A stretch of DNA of 64,000 nt, from positions 248,001 through 312,000 of the forward strand of contig NZ_SOEB01000001.1 of assembly GCF_004365965.1 (NCBI RefSeq), written 5' to 3'. Positions 1-10,016 of this stretch are shown piece by piece. The notes under the pieces were generated by a model. That model made no database searches and had not been told where the DNA came from. It saw only the letters and a list, made by a program, of their open reading frames with translations. The stretch's first letter is position 1. The number at the start of each line of letters is the position of its first letter. This DNA comes from Rhodovulum visakhapatnamense. Its GTDB lineage: Bacteria; Pseudomonadota; Alphaproteobacteria; Rhodobacterales; Rhodobacteraceae. The translations under genes were made by a program, and so were the position numbers.

Positions 1-1248
1 GGCCCCCATCCGCGCCGCGAGCCGGGCGTTCCCGGCCCAAAGCACGCCCTCGTCGTCGACCCCCACCATGCCCTCGCCGGGCACCGCACGGGCCTCGCGC
101 ACGGGGACCGGCTTGAGCCCCCGAGCGGCGGCGGCGCGGCGGATCGCATCGGCGATCGGGTGTTCGGAATGGGCCTCGAGCCCGGCCAGCCGCGCGAGGA
201 AGATATCGGGATCGCCCTCGCAGGCCAGGTCGACCACCTCCTGCCGCCCGGTGGTCAGGGTGCCGGTCTTGTCGAAGGCGAAACTGTCGACCCGGGCCAG
301 CGTCTCGAGCGCGGCGCCGCCCTTGAACAGGACGCCGCCCCGCGCCGAGGCCGACAGCGCCGACAGGATCGCGGCCGGAACCGAGATCACGATGGCGCAG
401 GGGCTGGCCGCGACCAGCAGCGTCGCCGCCTTGTAAAGCGCCGCGTGCCAGCCAAGGCCCAGCCAGACGAAAATCGCGAAGGCCAGCACCGCGCCCGCGA
501 GCACGGCCACCGTATAGCGCTGGCCGAACCAGTCCGAGAAGCGTTCGGACGGCGCGCGGGCGGCCTGGGCCTCGGTGACCAGCGCGATCATCCGCGCGAC
601 GGTGCTTTCGGTCAGCGGCCGGGCGACCTCGATGGCCAGCACGCCATGCAGGTTCACCGTCGCCTCGAAGACCTGCGCGCCGGGCTGCTTGTGCACGGGG
701 ACGGATTCGCCGGTGATGGTGGATTCGTCGATCGCCCCCTCGCCCTCGCGGATCGTGCCATCGACCGGCACACGGGCGCCGGGGCGCAGGATCACGATGT
801 CGCCCGGCATCAGATCGGCCACCGCGACCTCTTCGGTCTCGCCCGAGGCCCTGCGCCGCAAGGTGCGGTCGGGGCGCAGTTCCATCAACGCCTCGATGGC
901 GCGGCGGGCGCGGCCCATGGCGCGGTGTTCCAGCGTGGTCGACAGGCTGAAAAGCGTCAGCAGCACCGCGCCCTCGGCGGTCGCGCCGACCGCCGCAGCC
1001 GCCAGCGCCGCGGTCACCATCAGGAGGTCGATATCGAGTTCGCGCTCGGTCCAGAACGCCCGCAGCGCCCGCATGGCCGCCGGAATGCCGCCCGCGGCAT
1101 AGACCAGCGCCAGCGCCGCGGTGCCCGCGACCGCAGGCCAGCCGGTGTCGGGAAAGGGACCCCATCTGAGTGCGGCGGCCGTCAGCATCCCGGCCAGGGT
1201 CAGCCCGGTCAGGGCCAGGCGACGAAGGTCTTCGGTCGGCAACGTCAT
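1..1248 (-). CDS. P1B-4-type heavy-metal (Co/Fe) exporting P-type ATPase, C-terminally truncated by the window edge
   Basis: An ATP-driven inner-membrane metal exporter. The 416 residues in the window begin directly with hydrophobic helices and lack an N-terminal HMA or Cys metal-binding domain. Visible motifs are the actuator TGES (in STITGESVP), the membrane motif SPC (AASPCAIVIS), the phosphorylation loop DKTGTLT and the SEHP motif of the ATP-binding domain. SPC in place of CPC, with no N-terminal metal domain, is the signature of the P1B-4 subgroup (CoaT, CtpD, PfeT), which exports cobalt or ferrous iron. The ATG at 1248 has a GGAAGA ribosome site. The rest of the ATP-binding domain and the last helices lie outside the window. 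Substrate is inferred from subgroup only. It lies downstream of nifK on the same strand, beyond a terminator. Confidence 0.86.
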   Translation of the reverse strand, partial: MTLPTEDLRRLALTGLTLAGMLTAAALRWGPFPDTGWPAVAGTAALALVYAAGGIPAAMRALRAFWTERELDIDLLMVTAALAAAAVGATAEGAVLLTLFSLSTTLEHRAMGRARRAIEALMELRPDRTLRRRASGETEEVAVADLMPGDIVILRPGARVPVDGTIREGEGAIDESTITGESVPVHKQPGAQVFEATVNLHGVLAIEVARPLTESTVARMIALVTEAQAARAPSERFSDWFGQRYTVAVLAGAVLAFAIFVWLGLGWHAALYKAATLLVAASPCAIVISVPAAILSALSASARGGVLFKGGAALETLARVDSFAFDKTGTLTTGRQEVVDLACEGDPDIFLARLAGLEAHSEHPIADAIRRAAAARGLKPVPVREARAVPGEGMVGVDDEGVLWAGNARLAARMGA

Positions 1249-1420
1249 GATCGGGTCTTCCGGTCTGGCAGGCGCCCGGCCGCAGGTCGTGTCCCTGCGG
1301 CCCGGGCGGCCCATGGCTGGTCCGCGCCCGGGATATATCCTGTCGTGCGGCCTGCGTCAGCGGCCTTGAACGCGACGCGACCATGCGCCTCTTCGGGGCC
1401 GCGGGCGTCGGAGGCGGGGC

Positions 1421-1460
1421 GAAAAAGACATGCGGCCGGTCCTTTCGGACCGACCGCATG
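1421..1460 (-). terminator. Rho-independent terminator after nifK
   Basis: A 14-bp stem with one mismatch (1429-1442 pairing with 1447-1460, loop TTTC) is followed, in the minus direction, by TCTTTTTC. It lies about 80 bases past the nifK stop and should end the nifHDK transcript. Nothing else was seen in the gap 1249-1542. Confidence 0.8.
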
Positions 1461-1542
1461 CCGGGGGAGACGCCCTTGGGAAGCTGCGGTCCCGGCGAGG
1501 GACTTGGGATTGGGACAGGATCGCCGGAACCGTCGAGGGGCG

Positions 1543-3081
1543 TCAGCGGGTGAGATCGAAGGAAATGTCGGTCTCGCCCAGGGTCCCCGTCTCGGTGTCG
1601 AGCTTGTCGAAAATCGTGTCGAGGATCTTGACCAGAACGGTCATGCCGCCCTGATAGCCGAAGGTCGGGAAGCGGTGATGGTGGTGACGGTCGAAGATCG
1701 GGAAGGTCAGCCGGATCAGCGGGATGTTCAGGTCACGTTCCAGATACTTGCCGTAGCTGTTGCCGATCAGCAGGTCGGTCGGCTCGGTCGCGAGGATCGA
1801 GCGCAGGTGCCACAGGTCCTTCCCGGCCCAGACCTGGCAGCCCTGCCCGTAGGGCGAGGAGGCCAGCAGCTCTTCCATCTTCTTGGCCCAGTCCTTCGAG
1901 CCGTTGGTCGCCAGGCAATGGGTCGGCTCGCCGCCGGTTTCCATGACGAACTTGGCCATCGCGTAAACGAAGTCCGGATCGCCGTAGATCGCGTAGGTCT
2001 TGCCGTGCAGATAGGCCTGGCTGTCGGCCATCGCATCGACGAGGCGGCCGCGCTCCAGCGTCAGGCAATCGGGAACCGCCTTGCCGGTCAGCTCCGAGAC
2101 CGTCATCAGGAACTCGTCGGTGCCGGCGACGCCCATCGGATAGTGCAGGGCGGCGGTTTTCTGGCCCTTCTCTTCGCAGAATTCCAGCGTCCGGCGGGTG
2201 CAGTATTCCTGCAGCGACAGGGTCGCCTTGGCGTTGATCGCGGCCTTGACGTCATCCAGCTTGGTGCCGCCGGCATACATCTGGTAGTCGCCGTCCGAGG
2301 GGGTGTCGTAGACATCCGACACGTCCGACAGGATGGTGTATTCGACGCCCATGGCGGCCAGCATGCGGTTCATCTCTCGGATGTTGGCGACCGCGAAGCC
2401 GTCGAAGCCGGGGATGATGTTGATGCTGTCGGTCTCGGCCCGCTCGGCATCCTTCCAGAAGTGGGTCAGGATGCCTTTCTGCATGTTGTCGTAGCCGTCC
2501 ACATGGCTGCCGACGAAGGCGGGGGTGTGGGCGAAGGGCACGTCGAAGTCCTCGGGCACCGAGCCCTTTTCCTTCGACTGGATGATGAACGAGTTGAGGT
2601 CGTCCCCGATCACCTCGGCCATGCAGGTGGTCGAGACGGCGATCATCTTCGGCTGGTAAAGCGCATAGGTGTTGGCCAGCCCGTCGACCATGTTCGTCAG
2701 CCCGCCGAACACGGCCGCGTCTTCGGTCATCGACGACGACACCGCCGAGGCCGGTTCCTTGAAGTGACGGCTGAGGTGCGAGCGGTAATAGGCGACGCAG
2801 CCCTGCGAGCCGTGCACGAAGCTCATGGTGCCTTCATAGCCCGCGGCGGCGAAGACGGCGCCCAGCGGCTGGCAGGCCTTGGCCGGGTTGATGACCAGCG
2901 CCTCGCGGGCGAGGTTCTTCTCGCGGTAGTCCCAGGACTTGGTCCAGTCGAGGATCTCGGTCACCTGGGGCGCGGTCGGCGCATTCTCGAACGTCGCCCG
3001 CTTGTTCTTGAACATTTCCTTGTATTCGGGCTCGTGGAACAGCTTGTTGTGGTCGAGCACCTTGTCTGCCGATTGGGGCAT
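1543..3081 (-). CDS. nifK: Nitrogenase molybdenum-iron protein beta chain
   Basis: Beta subunit of the MoFe protein, which with NifD forms the alpha2beta2 component that reduces N2; it holds half of the P-cluster ligands. The 512 residues match the usual length. Cys70, Cys95 (in GSQGC) and Cys153 (STTCMAEV) sit at the P-cluster ligand positions. The ATG at 3081 has an AAGGA ribosome site. It is the last gene of nifHDK, 95 bases after nifD, and is followed by a strong terminator. No nifE or nifN follows in this window, so the cofactor scaffold genes must lie elsewhere. Confidence 0.98.
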   Translation of the reverse strand: MPQSADKVLDHNKLFHEPEYKEMFKNKRATFENAPTAPQVTEILDWTKSWDYREKNLAREALVINPAKACQPLGAVFAAAGYEGTMSFVHGSQGCVAYYRSHLSRHFKEPASAVSSSMTEDAAVFGGLTNMVDGLANTYALYQPKMIAVSTTCMAEVIGDDLNSFIIQSKEKGSVPEDFDVPFAHTPAFVGSHVDGYDNMQKGILTHFWKDAERAETDSINIIPGFDGFAVANIREMNRMLAAMGVEYTILSDVSDVYDTPSDGDYQMYAGGTKLDDVKAAINAKATLSLQEYCTRRTLEFCEEKGQKTAALHYPMGVAGTDEFLMTVSELTGKAVPDCLTLERGRLVDAMADSQAYLHGKTYAIYGDPDFVYAMAKFVMETGGEPTHCLATNGSKDWAKKMEELLASSPYGQGCQVWAGKDLWHLRSILATEPTDLLIGNSYGKYLERDLNIPLIRLTFPIFDRHHHHRFPTFGYQGGMTVLVKILDTIFDKLDTETGTLGETDISFDLTR

Positions 3082-3176
3082 GGCTTGGGATCCTTCTTCG
3101 GGCCGTCCGCATTCCGAGACGCGGCCGAAAGGGTTGAGGGAGCTGGCGGGAGGTCTCGGCCCCCCGCCGAAGGGCG

Positions 3177-4649
3177 TCAGGCCGATTTCTTCCAGGGCGC
3201 GTCGAACAGGCCCCAGACCGGGTTGTTGATCGCCAGATCCATGTCGCGGGCGAAGATCGCGAAGCCGTCATAGCCGTGATAGGGGCCGGAATAGTCCCAG
3301 CTGTGCATCTGGCGGAACGGGATACCCATCTTCTGGACCGGGTACTTTTCCTTGATGCCCGAGCCCACGAGGTCGGGGCGCATGCCTTCGATGAATTTCT
3401 CGAGCTCGTAGCCGGTCACGTCATCGTAGATCAGCGTGCCTTCCTTGATGTACTCGCCGGTCCGCTTGTAGTCGTCGCCATGGGCGAATTCGTAGCCGGT
3501 GCCGACGATCTCCATGCCGAGGTCGTGATAGGCGTCGACCACGTGGCGCGGCCGCAGCCCGCCGACGTACAGCATGACCTTCTTGCCTTCGAGGCGGGGC
3601 TTGTACTTCGCCAGCACCGCGTCGACCAGCGGCTGGTACTTGGCGATGACCTCTTCGGCCTTGTCCTGGATGGTCTTGTCGAACTTGGCGGCGATGGCGC
3701 GCAGGCTTGCGGCGATCTGGGAGGGACCGAAGAAGTTGTATTCCATCCAGCCGACGCCGTAATTCTCTTCCATGTAGCGGCAGATGTAGTTCATCGACCG
3801 GTAGCAGTGGATGAGGTTCAGCTTGGCCTTCGGCGCGTTCTCGATCTCGGCAAGCGTCGCGTCGCCGGACCAGGACCCGACCACGTTCAGGCCGATTTCC
3901 TCCAGCAGCATCCGCGAGGCCCAGGCGTCGCCGCCGATATTGTAGTCGCCGATGATGTTGACGTCATAGGGGCCGGGCTGGTAGCTCGACTCTTCGCCGC
4001 CGTTGAACACCCAGTCGCGGATCGCGTCGTTGGCGATGTGGTGGCCCAGCGACTGCGACACGCCGCGGAAGCCTTCGCAGCGGACCGGCACGATGGTCTT
4101 GCCGATGTCCTTCTTCTTCTTCTTCGAGACGGCCTCGATATCGTCGCCGATCAGGCCGATCGGGCATTCCGACTGGACCGAGATGCCCTTGGCCAGCGGG
4201 AACAGCTCGTTGATCTCGTCGATCGTCTTTTCAAGCTTCTTGTCGCCGCCGAAGACGATGTCCTTTTCCTGGAAGTCGGTCGTGAACTGGAAGGTCACGA
4301 AGCTGTCGACGCCCGTGGTGCCGGTATAGTAGTTGCGGCGCTGGGACCAGGAATAGTGACCGCAGCCCACCGGGCCGTGGCTGATATGGACCATGTCCTT
4401 GACCGGACCCCAGACCACACCCTTCGAGCCGGCATAGGCACAGCCGCGGATGGTCATCACGCCGGGGACCGACTTGATGTTCGATTTGACCGTGTCGCAT
4501 TTCGACACGATCTCGGTTTCTCCTTCGGCCACGGGGGCCGCCACGCCCAGGTGCTTGGCGCGTTTCTTGGCCGACTTGGCGGGATAGGCGGAGAGGACCT
4601 CTTCGATCAGCTTTTCGGGCGCGATCGGATCGGGAATGTCTTTAGCCAT
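3177..4649 (-). CDS. nifD: Nitrogenase molybdenum-iron protein alpha chain
   Basis: Alpha subunit of the MoFe protein; it carries the FeMo cofactor. Length is 490 residues, normal for the Mo enzyme. P-cluster ligands are seen as Cys70, Cys96 and Cys162; the FeMo-cofactor ligands are Cys282 ([10 protein letters not shown]) and His449 ([10 protein letters not shown]). A run of five lysines near residue 177 is a local peculiarity. The ATG at 4649 has AAGGAG upstream. The gene lies 58 bases after nifH with a stem-loop between them, and 95 bases before nifK. The motifs fit the Mo, not the V or Fe-only, form. Confidence 0.98.
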   Translation of the reverse strand: MAKDIPDPIAPEKLIEEVLSAYPAKSAKKRAKHLGVAAPVAEGETEIVSKCDTVKSNIKSVPGVMTIRGCAYAGSKGVVWGPVKDMVHISHGPVGCGHYSWSQRRNYYTGTTGVDSFVTFQFTTDFQEKDIVFGGDKKLEKTIDEINELFPLAKGISVQSECPIGLIGDDIEAVSKKKKKDIGKTIVPVRCEGFRGVSQSLGHHIANDAIRDWVFNGGEESSYQPGPYDVNIIGDYNIGGDAWASRMLLEEIGLNVVGSWSGDATLAEIENAPKAKLNLIHCYRSMNYICRYMEENYGVGWMEYNFFGPSQIAASLRAIAAKFDKTIQDKAEEVIAKYQPLVDAVLAKYKPRLEGKKVMLYVGGLRPRHVVDAYHDLGMEIVGTGYEFAHGDDYKRTGEYIKEGTLIYDDVTGYELEKFIEGMRPDLVGSGIKEKYPVQKMGIPFRQMHSWDYSGPYHGYDGFAIFARDMDLAINNPVWGLFDAPWKKSA

Positions 4650-4676
4650 CTGGCAGGCTCCTTGGGGCGGGGTGGG

Positions 4677-4700
4677 GGGGCCGGCTGGCGCGCCGGCCCC
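4677..4700 (-). other. Stem-loop between nifH and nifD
   Basis: A perfect 9-bp GC stem (4677-4685 with 4692-4700, 6-base loop) lies just past the nifH stop with no U-run behind it. Such structures are known between nifH and nifD in other diazotrophs and are thought to stabilise nifH mRNA, giving more Fe protein than MoFe protein. That role here is inferred. Confidence 0.5.
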
Positions 4701-4707
4701 GCGATAC

Positions 4708-5952
<1,245 letters not shown>

Positions 5953-6780
5953 TCAGGCGGGGGCGGCCAGCGCCTCGGTCACCGCATCGAGCGGCAGGTC
6001 GAGCCGTTCGATCCCGAGTTCCTCGAGAAAGCGCGCCTCCATCCGGGTCAGATCGCCCTCGATGACCGCGGCATGGCCTTTGGCCGAGCGTTTGGCGATC
6101 TGGCGGGCGAAGGTTCTCAGCATCTGGTCGTCGAACCGGCAGCCCAGGAACAGGAAGGGGCGGCCGGTACGGCGGTTCTGCACCTCTTCGGGGATCGGCG
6201 ACTGGATGTCGATCTCTGTCAGAACCTCGACATAGTCGTTGTCGGACATCAGGAAGGCATGGCCTTCGCGGATCAGCCCGTGGGGCTTGTAGATCAGCAT
6301 GTCCCAGGCGGGATCGGGCTCTTCGCCCACAAGGCTGCCCGCCGCATCATAGGCGCGGGTCCAGATCTCGCTCCATTCGCCGTGGCGGCTGACGCCCTGA
6401 ACGAAGCCCCACCCGCCGGAGCCCTCTGCGGCCGCGATCAGCGCGCCGTCATACCAGGCATCGACCACCAGCGGCGGACGGACCTGCGCGATCCAGCGAT
6501 GCACCGGCCCGGGGTCGGGCCGTCCCGCGAAGGCTTCCTGCACGATGGCATCGAGGGTGCGGCGGAACCGCCGTCCCTCGACATATTGCGCCACCGACCA
6601 CAGATTGCCCGAGGCGCGTTTCGGCGCGCGCACCCTGGCCTCGATCGCGGCACAGAGCGCCCCGGGCGAGGCGGGCTGGCCGCCGGCGGCGGTGGCGGCG
6701 ACGCCCGCGCCCAGATAGGGCACGCGGCGCCCGGCCGCGACCTCGTCGAGCAGGGCGGACAGCCGGTCCGCGGCCGCCAT
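5953..6780 (-). CDS. SIR2-like (SIR2_2 type) protein, last gene of the nifB operon
   Basis: A 275-residue soluble protein with SIR2-type features: VPYLGAGVA near the N terminus (dinucleotide-binding loop), IYKPHG in the middle (position of the catalytic His), SDNDYVEV, and FLGCRFDDQML near the C terminus, typical of the SIR2_2 family. The usual TTN-x-D segment that contacts NAD is replaced by VDAWYDG, without the Asn, so deacylase or NADase activity is doubtful. The ATG at 6780 is preferred over the GTG at 6789 because GGAG lies 8 bases before it; the gene overlaps the end of nifT. Its position implies co-expression under NifA. A role in nitrogen fixation is inferred from context only. Confidence 0.7.
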   Translation of the reverse strand: MAAADRLSALLDEVAAGRRVPYLGAGVAATAAGGQPASPGALCAAIEARVRAPKRASGNLWSVAQYVEGRRFRRTLDAIVQEAFAGRPDPGPVHRWIAQVRPPLVVDAWYDGALIAAAEGSGGWGFVQGVSRHGEWSEIWTRAYDAAGSLVGEEPDPAWDMLIYKPHGLIREGHAFLMSDNDYVEVLTEIDIQSPIPEEVQNRRTGRPFLFLGCRFDDQMLRTFARQIAKRSAKGHAAVIEGDLTRMEARFLEELGIERLDLPLDAVTEALAAPA

Positions 6781-6785
6781 CCCGC

Positions 6786-6995
6786 TCACTCCGTCGAGAG
6801 GCGGCGCGCCTCGATCGTGATCGGCAGCGAAGGCGGCGTGTCATAGGCGGGCATGTCGAACACCCAGCCATTGGTCAGCTTCGCCCAGCCGCCCCAGATC
6901 CCGGGATGCTCGGAATCGACGATCAGCTCTTCGAGGTCCTTCTTGGCCACGTAGACTTCCATGCCCTTGGGCGTGTCGCGAACGGTGATCTTCAT
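6786..6995 (-). CDS. nifT: NifT/FixU family protein
   Basis: A 69-residue small protein of the NifT/FixU family, whose function is unknown and which is usually dispensable for fixation. It has the family pattern: MKITVRD start, VAKKDLEE, then WGGWAKLTNGW and the closing LPITIEARRL. Its start overlaps the nifZ stop in an ATGA, and its end overlaps the beginning of the SIR2-like gene, so the three are translationally coupled. Confidence 0.9.
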   Translation of the reverse strand: MKITVRDTPKGMEVYVAKKDLEELIVDSEHPGIWGGWAKLTNGWVFDMPAYDTPPSLPITIEARRLSTE

Positions 6996-7279
6996 GCGGT
7001 CTTCTCCTTGGCGGGGGTGTCGAGGCTGTCGAGTTCGTCGCGGCGCATGCCGACGATCGAGCGGCTGTCGATGAATTCGACCGCGTAGACGTAGAACTGC
7101 TGCAGGAAGGTGCCGATGTCGCGCACATAGCCGACCTCGCCCTTCCTGACCACGAATTCGCCGATCTCGCGGCCGGGCACGGTGCCGTCGTTGCGGATAT
7201 GCTTGCGCGCGCGAACCTTCTCGCCGGGCTGGAAGGCGGGCGGGCCGTAAATCTCGATTTCCTTGTCATCCGTCGACAT
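6992..7279 (-). CDS. nifZ: NifZ family protein, MoFe protein maturation
   Basis: A 95-residue protein. NifZ acts in P-cluster maturation of the MoFe protein in other diazotrophs. The family core is plain: FQPGEKVRARKHIRNDGTVP, then GEVGYVRDIGTFLQQFYVYA. The start at 7279 (MSTDDKEIEIYG) is chosen for the AAAGGA site and because upstream residues match nothing; the frame is open to 7384 inside the preceding gene. It overlaps the LRV gene by 14 bases and nifT by 4. Confidence 0.92.
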   Translation of the reverse strand: MSTDDKEIEIYGPPAFQPGEKVRARKHIRNDGTVPGREIGEFVVRKGEVGYVRDIGTFLQQFYVYAVEFIDSRSIVGMRRDELDSLDTPAKEKTA

Positions 7280-8054
7280 CGCTGTTCCTTTCGGCGGGAG
7301 GGGCGGCGGCACCGATTTCGGCCAGCCGGTCGGCGGCGGCCTGACGGACCGGCGCTTCGGGGTCGTCCAGAAGCCTGCGGGCAAGCGCGGCCCCGGCGCG
7401 TTCGGCCACCGCGTGACGGACCCTGAGGTCGCTGTCCTCGGCGAGCGGCCCGAGCCGGGCGGGGTCGATCCGATGGGCCACGGCGCGGCGCACCGCAGGG
7501 TCGGGGTCGACGATCAGCGGACCCAGCCAGCGCGGCGCCACCCGCTCGGCGACCAGCTTGCGGATCTCGGGGGCGGGGTCACGGGTCAGGATCGGCAGCA
7601 CACCGGGATCGGCGCGCCGGGCCGCGACCTGCCGCACGAACGGATCGGGGTCGCGCAGAAGCGGCACCAGATCGGCAAAGGGCATCCGCCAGGCCAGCGC
7701 GATCCGCACCTCGCGGTCGGGATCGTCGAGCGCGGCCTTCGACTGCGCGGCGGGCAGGCGGACCGCCGCGACCGCGCGCACCCCCGGATCGGGGTCGTTC
7801 AGCAGCGGGCGCAGGCGGAAGATGTTGGCGATCCGCGCGGCATGGGCGCGGGTCTCCGAATAGGGATCGTCGAGACAGCTGTCGGCCGTGTCGGGGTTCA
7901 TCATGAAGAACCGCGCGATCCTTGCCGCATAGCGGTCGAAGGCGCAGGACCAGCCCGGGCCGCATTGCCGACGGGCCAGAAGCCCGGAAAACCGGCAGGC
8001 GGCGCAGTCAAGCGCCGTTCCCTGCCAGTCGACCGGGTCTGGACCGCCGGTCAT
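7266..8054 (-). CDS. 4Fe-4S-binding leucine-rich repeat variant (LRV) protein
   Basis: A 262-residue protein with an N-terminal cysteine cluster (CAACRFSGLLARRQCGPGW then SC, four Cys near residues 15-35) followed by about eight helical repeats of roughly 24 residues rich in D-P-D and V-R motifs (LLNDPDPGVRAVAA, LLRDPDPFVRQVAA). This matches the LRV protein from the Azotobacter vinelandii nif region, whose repeats form a right-handed helical superhelix capped by a [4Fe-4S] domain. Its job in fixation is not known. ATG at 8054, 8 bases after fdxN; it overlaps nifZ. Confidence 0.9.
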   Translation of the reverse strand: MTGGPDPVDWQGTALDCAACRFSGLLARRQCGPGWSCAFDRYAARIARFFMMNPDTADSCLDDPYSETRAHAARIANIFRLRPLLNDPDPGVRAVAAVRLPAAQSKAALDDPDREVRIALAWRMPFADLVPLLRDPDPFVRQVAARRADPGVLPILTRDPAPEIRKLVAERVAPRWLGPLIVDPDPAVRRAVAHRIDPARLGPLAEDSDLRVRHAVAERAGAALARRLLDDPEAPVRQAAADRLAEIGAAAPPAERNSDVDG

Positions 8055-8062
8055 GGGCGGGC

Positions 8063-8257
8063 TCAGGCCGGAACGCAGGTGTTCGGCACCGGGCAGACGG
8101 CCGCGCATTGCGGGGCGTCGAACTGGCCTTCGCATTCGGTGCATTTCTCGGCATCGATGATATAGGCGTCGCCCTTGAACTTGATAGCGGCGTTCGGGCA
8201 TTCGAATTCGCAGGCGCCGCAGACGGTGCATTGCGATTTGACGATTTTCAGGGCCAT
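8063..8257 (-). CDS. fdxN: nif-specific 2[4Fe-4S] ferredoxin FdxN
   Basis: A 64-residue bacterial ferredoxin. Two cluster motifs are visible: C-x2-C-x2-C-x3-CP ([12 protein letters not shown]) and C-x2-C-x8-C-x3-CP ([18 protein letters not shown]); the 8-residue insert is typical of nif-linked ferredoxins. It probably supplies low-potential electrons, either to NifH or to NifB chemistry. ATG at 8257 with AAGGAG. It follows nifB by 31 bases. Confidence 0.93.
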   Translation of the reverse strand: MALKIVKSQCTVCGACEFECPNAAIKFKGDAYIIDAEKCTECEGQFDAPQCAAVCPVPNTCVPA

Positions 8258-8288
8258 GGGAGTCTCCTTGGGTTTGGTCTTGGTCGGG

Positions 8289-9767
8289 TCACGCGCTCTC
8301 GGCAGTCCGTCCGGGGTGCGCGGTTTTCGAGTGCAGGACGGCGGCGATGGCCGTCTCGATGTAATCCTGGGCGAGGCCGTCGATCGCCTCGATACCTGCC
8401 TCGGCCAGGCGTTTCTTCGGACCGGCTCCGATCTTGGAACAGAGCACGTAGGGCACATCCTCAAGCACCCTCAGGATCTCGTCCATGCGCGCTTTGTCGC
8501 CATGCCCGCCCAGGCAGTAATTGTCGGCGCGGCGGTGGCCGACAAAGCGGATGCCCTCGGCATCGGCTTCGTAGATCTGGAATTCGGTCACCTTGCCGAA
8601 ATGCATGTTGATGCGGCCCGAGCCGCGGGTGCAGACCGCAAAAAGCGTCGATTTCCCGGTCTCGGCCACGGTCGCCTCGGCCTGCGCCGCGGCGGCGGCG
8701 CGGTCGCGGCGTTCATCGGCCACCCAGTCGCGATAGGCGGTGCGGGCTTCGGTCGCGTCCGCGATCACCTCGGGCAGCTTGTCCAGCGTGAAGTCCTGGC
8801 CCCGGTCCTCGCCCAGAAGACCGACCGCATCGGCGCGGCACTGGCGGCAATGGCGCATCAGGTTGGCGCCGCCCGCGCAGGCGTCCTGCACCTTCTTCAG
8901 CTCGGCGCCGGTCGGCCCGCGCTGCCCGGTCAGGCCGAAATGGGTGCCATGGGCCGGGTCCGAGATCAGCGGCATGATGTTGTGCAGGAAGGCGCCGCGC
9001 GCCTTCACGGCCTTGTTCACCTCGATCAGGTGGTCGTCGTTGATGCCGGGGATCAGGACCGAGTTGACCTTCACCAGGACGCCGCGCGCCTTCAGCATCT
9101 CGAGGCTCAGCAACTGGCGGTCGCGCAGGATGGTGGCGGCCTCGATCCCGGTGCGGCGCTTGCCGTCGTAGAAGATCCAGGGATAGATGTGCTGCCCGAT
9201 TTCGGGGTCGATGGCGTTGATGGTGATGGTGACGTGGTCGATGTTCATCGCCACGATCTCGTCGATATGATCGGGCAGGGCGAGCCCGTTCGAGCTGAGG
9301 CACAGCTTGATGTCGGGCAGGTCCTTCGAGACCAGATCGAAGGTGGCCTTGGTGCGGCGCCAGTCATAGGCCGCATCGCCCGGGCCTGCGATCCCCAGCA
9401 CCGACAGCTGCGGCACCGAGGCCGCGACCGCCAGCACCTTGCGGGCTGCCTGTTCGGGCGTCAGTCGTTCCGACACCACGCCGGGGCGGCTTTCATTGGC
9501 GCAGTCGTACTTGCGGTTGCAGTAGTTGCACTGGATGTTGCAGGCGGGCGCGACCGCCACATGCATCCTGGCGAAGTAGTGATGCGCCTCTTCCGAATAA
9601 CAGGGGTGATCCTTGACCTTGGCCCAGGTCTCGGGGTCCATGTCGGCCGGGCCCTGCGACGATCCGCAAGAGCCCGAGGAACAGCCGCCGCCCTTGGCCA
9701 TCGCCTCGCCCATGTCCTTGCGGGACGCGACCTGAAGGCCGGAAATCGGGATCAGAGTGGCGGACAT
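8289..9767 (-). CDS. nifB: Nitrogenase cofactor biosynthesis protein NifB (radical SAM, NifX-like tail)
   Basis: Makes NifB-co, the 8Fe-9S-C core of FeMo-cofactor, by radical SAM chemistry. In the 492 residues, the SAM cluster cysteines are Cys76, Cys80 and Cys83 ([15 protein letters not shown]). The last 120 or so residues form a NifX/NafY-like domain ([15 protein letters not shown]). The N terminus has a [12 protein letters not shown] segment common in NifB. The start at 9767 is set by family length and GAGGAGA; the frame is open further up but runs through the sigma54 promoter. First gene of nifB-fdxN-LRV-nifZ-nifT-SIR2-like. Confidence 0.97.
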   Translation of the reverse strand: MSATLIPISGLQVASRKDMGEAMAKGGGCSSGSCGSSQGPADMDPETWAKVKDHPCYSEEAHHYFARMHVAVAPACNIQCNYCNRKYDCANESRPGVVSERLTPEQAARKVLAVAASVPQLSVLGIAGPGDAAYDWRRTKATFDLVSKDLPDIKLCLSSNGLALPDHIDEIVAMNIDHVTITINAIDPEIGQHIYPWIFYDGKRRTGIEAATILRDRQLLSLEMLKARGVLVKVNSVLIPGINDDHLIEVNKAVKARGAFLHNIMPLISDPAHGTHFGLTGQRGPTGAELKKVQDACAGGANLMRHCRQCRADAVGLLGEDRGQDFTLDKLPEVIADATEARTAYRDWVADERRDRAAAAAQAEATVAETGKSTLFAVCTRGSGRINMHFGKVTEFQIYEADAEGIRFVGHRRADNYCLGGHGDKARMDEILRVLEDVPYVLCSKIGAGPKKRLAEAGIEAIDGLAQDYIETAIAAVLHSKTAHPGRTAESA

Positions 9768-9808
9768 CGGCACGTCTCCTCGCAGAAATCGGGTTCCGGG
9801 TAGGTAGA

Positions 9809-9824
9809 AGCATTCAGCGTGCCA
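9809..9824 (-). promoter_or_regulatory. Sigma54 (-24/-12) promoter of nifB
   Basis: Minus strand TGGCACGCTGAATGCT has the canonical GG/GC spacing, about 40 bases before the nifB ATG. Its first eight bases are identical to the nifH promoter. Confidence 0.87.
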
Positions 9825-9909
9825 AGTCTTGTGGGCAGACCGGACCCCTTGTTTGCAGTGCGTTCGGGCGCTGCGGCGCGGGCGGCGACGGAACAACGAT
9901 CCGACAGAA

Positions 9910-9925
9910 CGTCCGAAACCCGACA
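9910..9925 (-). promoter_or_regulatory. Near-consensus NifA site for nifB
   Basis: CGT-N10-ACA, one base off TGT-N10-ACA, lies about 90 bases above the -24 box, the same offset as the nifH site. The N10 (ccgaaacccg) resembles that of the site above nifA. No perfect site was found between nifB and nifA. Confidence 0.5.
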
Positions 9926-9958
9926 AAGAGGTGTGGGCGGTGCTGGGGCGCACACGAA

Positions 9959-9986
9959 AGGGGCGGCCCCGTCCGGGACCGCCCCT
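9959..9986 (-). terminator. Hairpin after nifA
   Basis: A 12-bp stem with one mismatch (9959-9970 with 9975-9986) is followed, in the minus direction, by TTTCG. It lies 30 bases past the nifA stop and just above the nifB activator region, so it probably insulates nifB from nifA read-through. Confidence 0.5.
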
Positions 9987-10016
9987 CGTTTCGTCTGCGT
10001 CGGTGTCGAGGCCCGC

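Noticed and set aside
160-3273. 1037-codon open frame on the + strand opposite the P-type ATPase and nifK
   Set aside because: Arg/Gly-rich shadow of two certain minus-strand genes in high-GC DNA; no start signal and no family motif.
9825-9960. Perfect NifA site TGT-N10-ACA before nifB
   Set aside because: None present on inspection; only the one-mismatch CGT-N10-ACA at 9910-9925 was kept.
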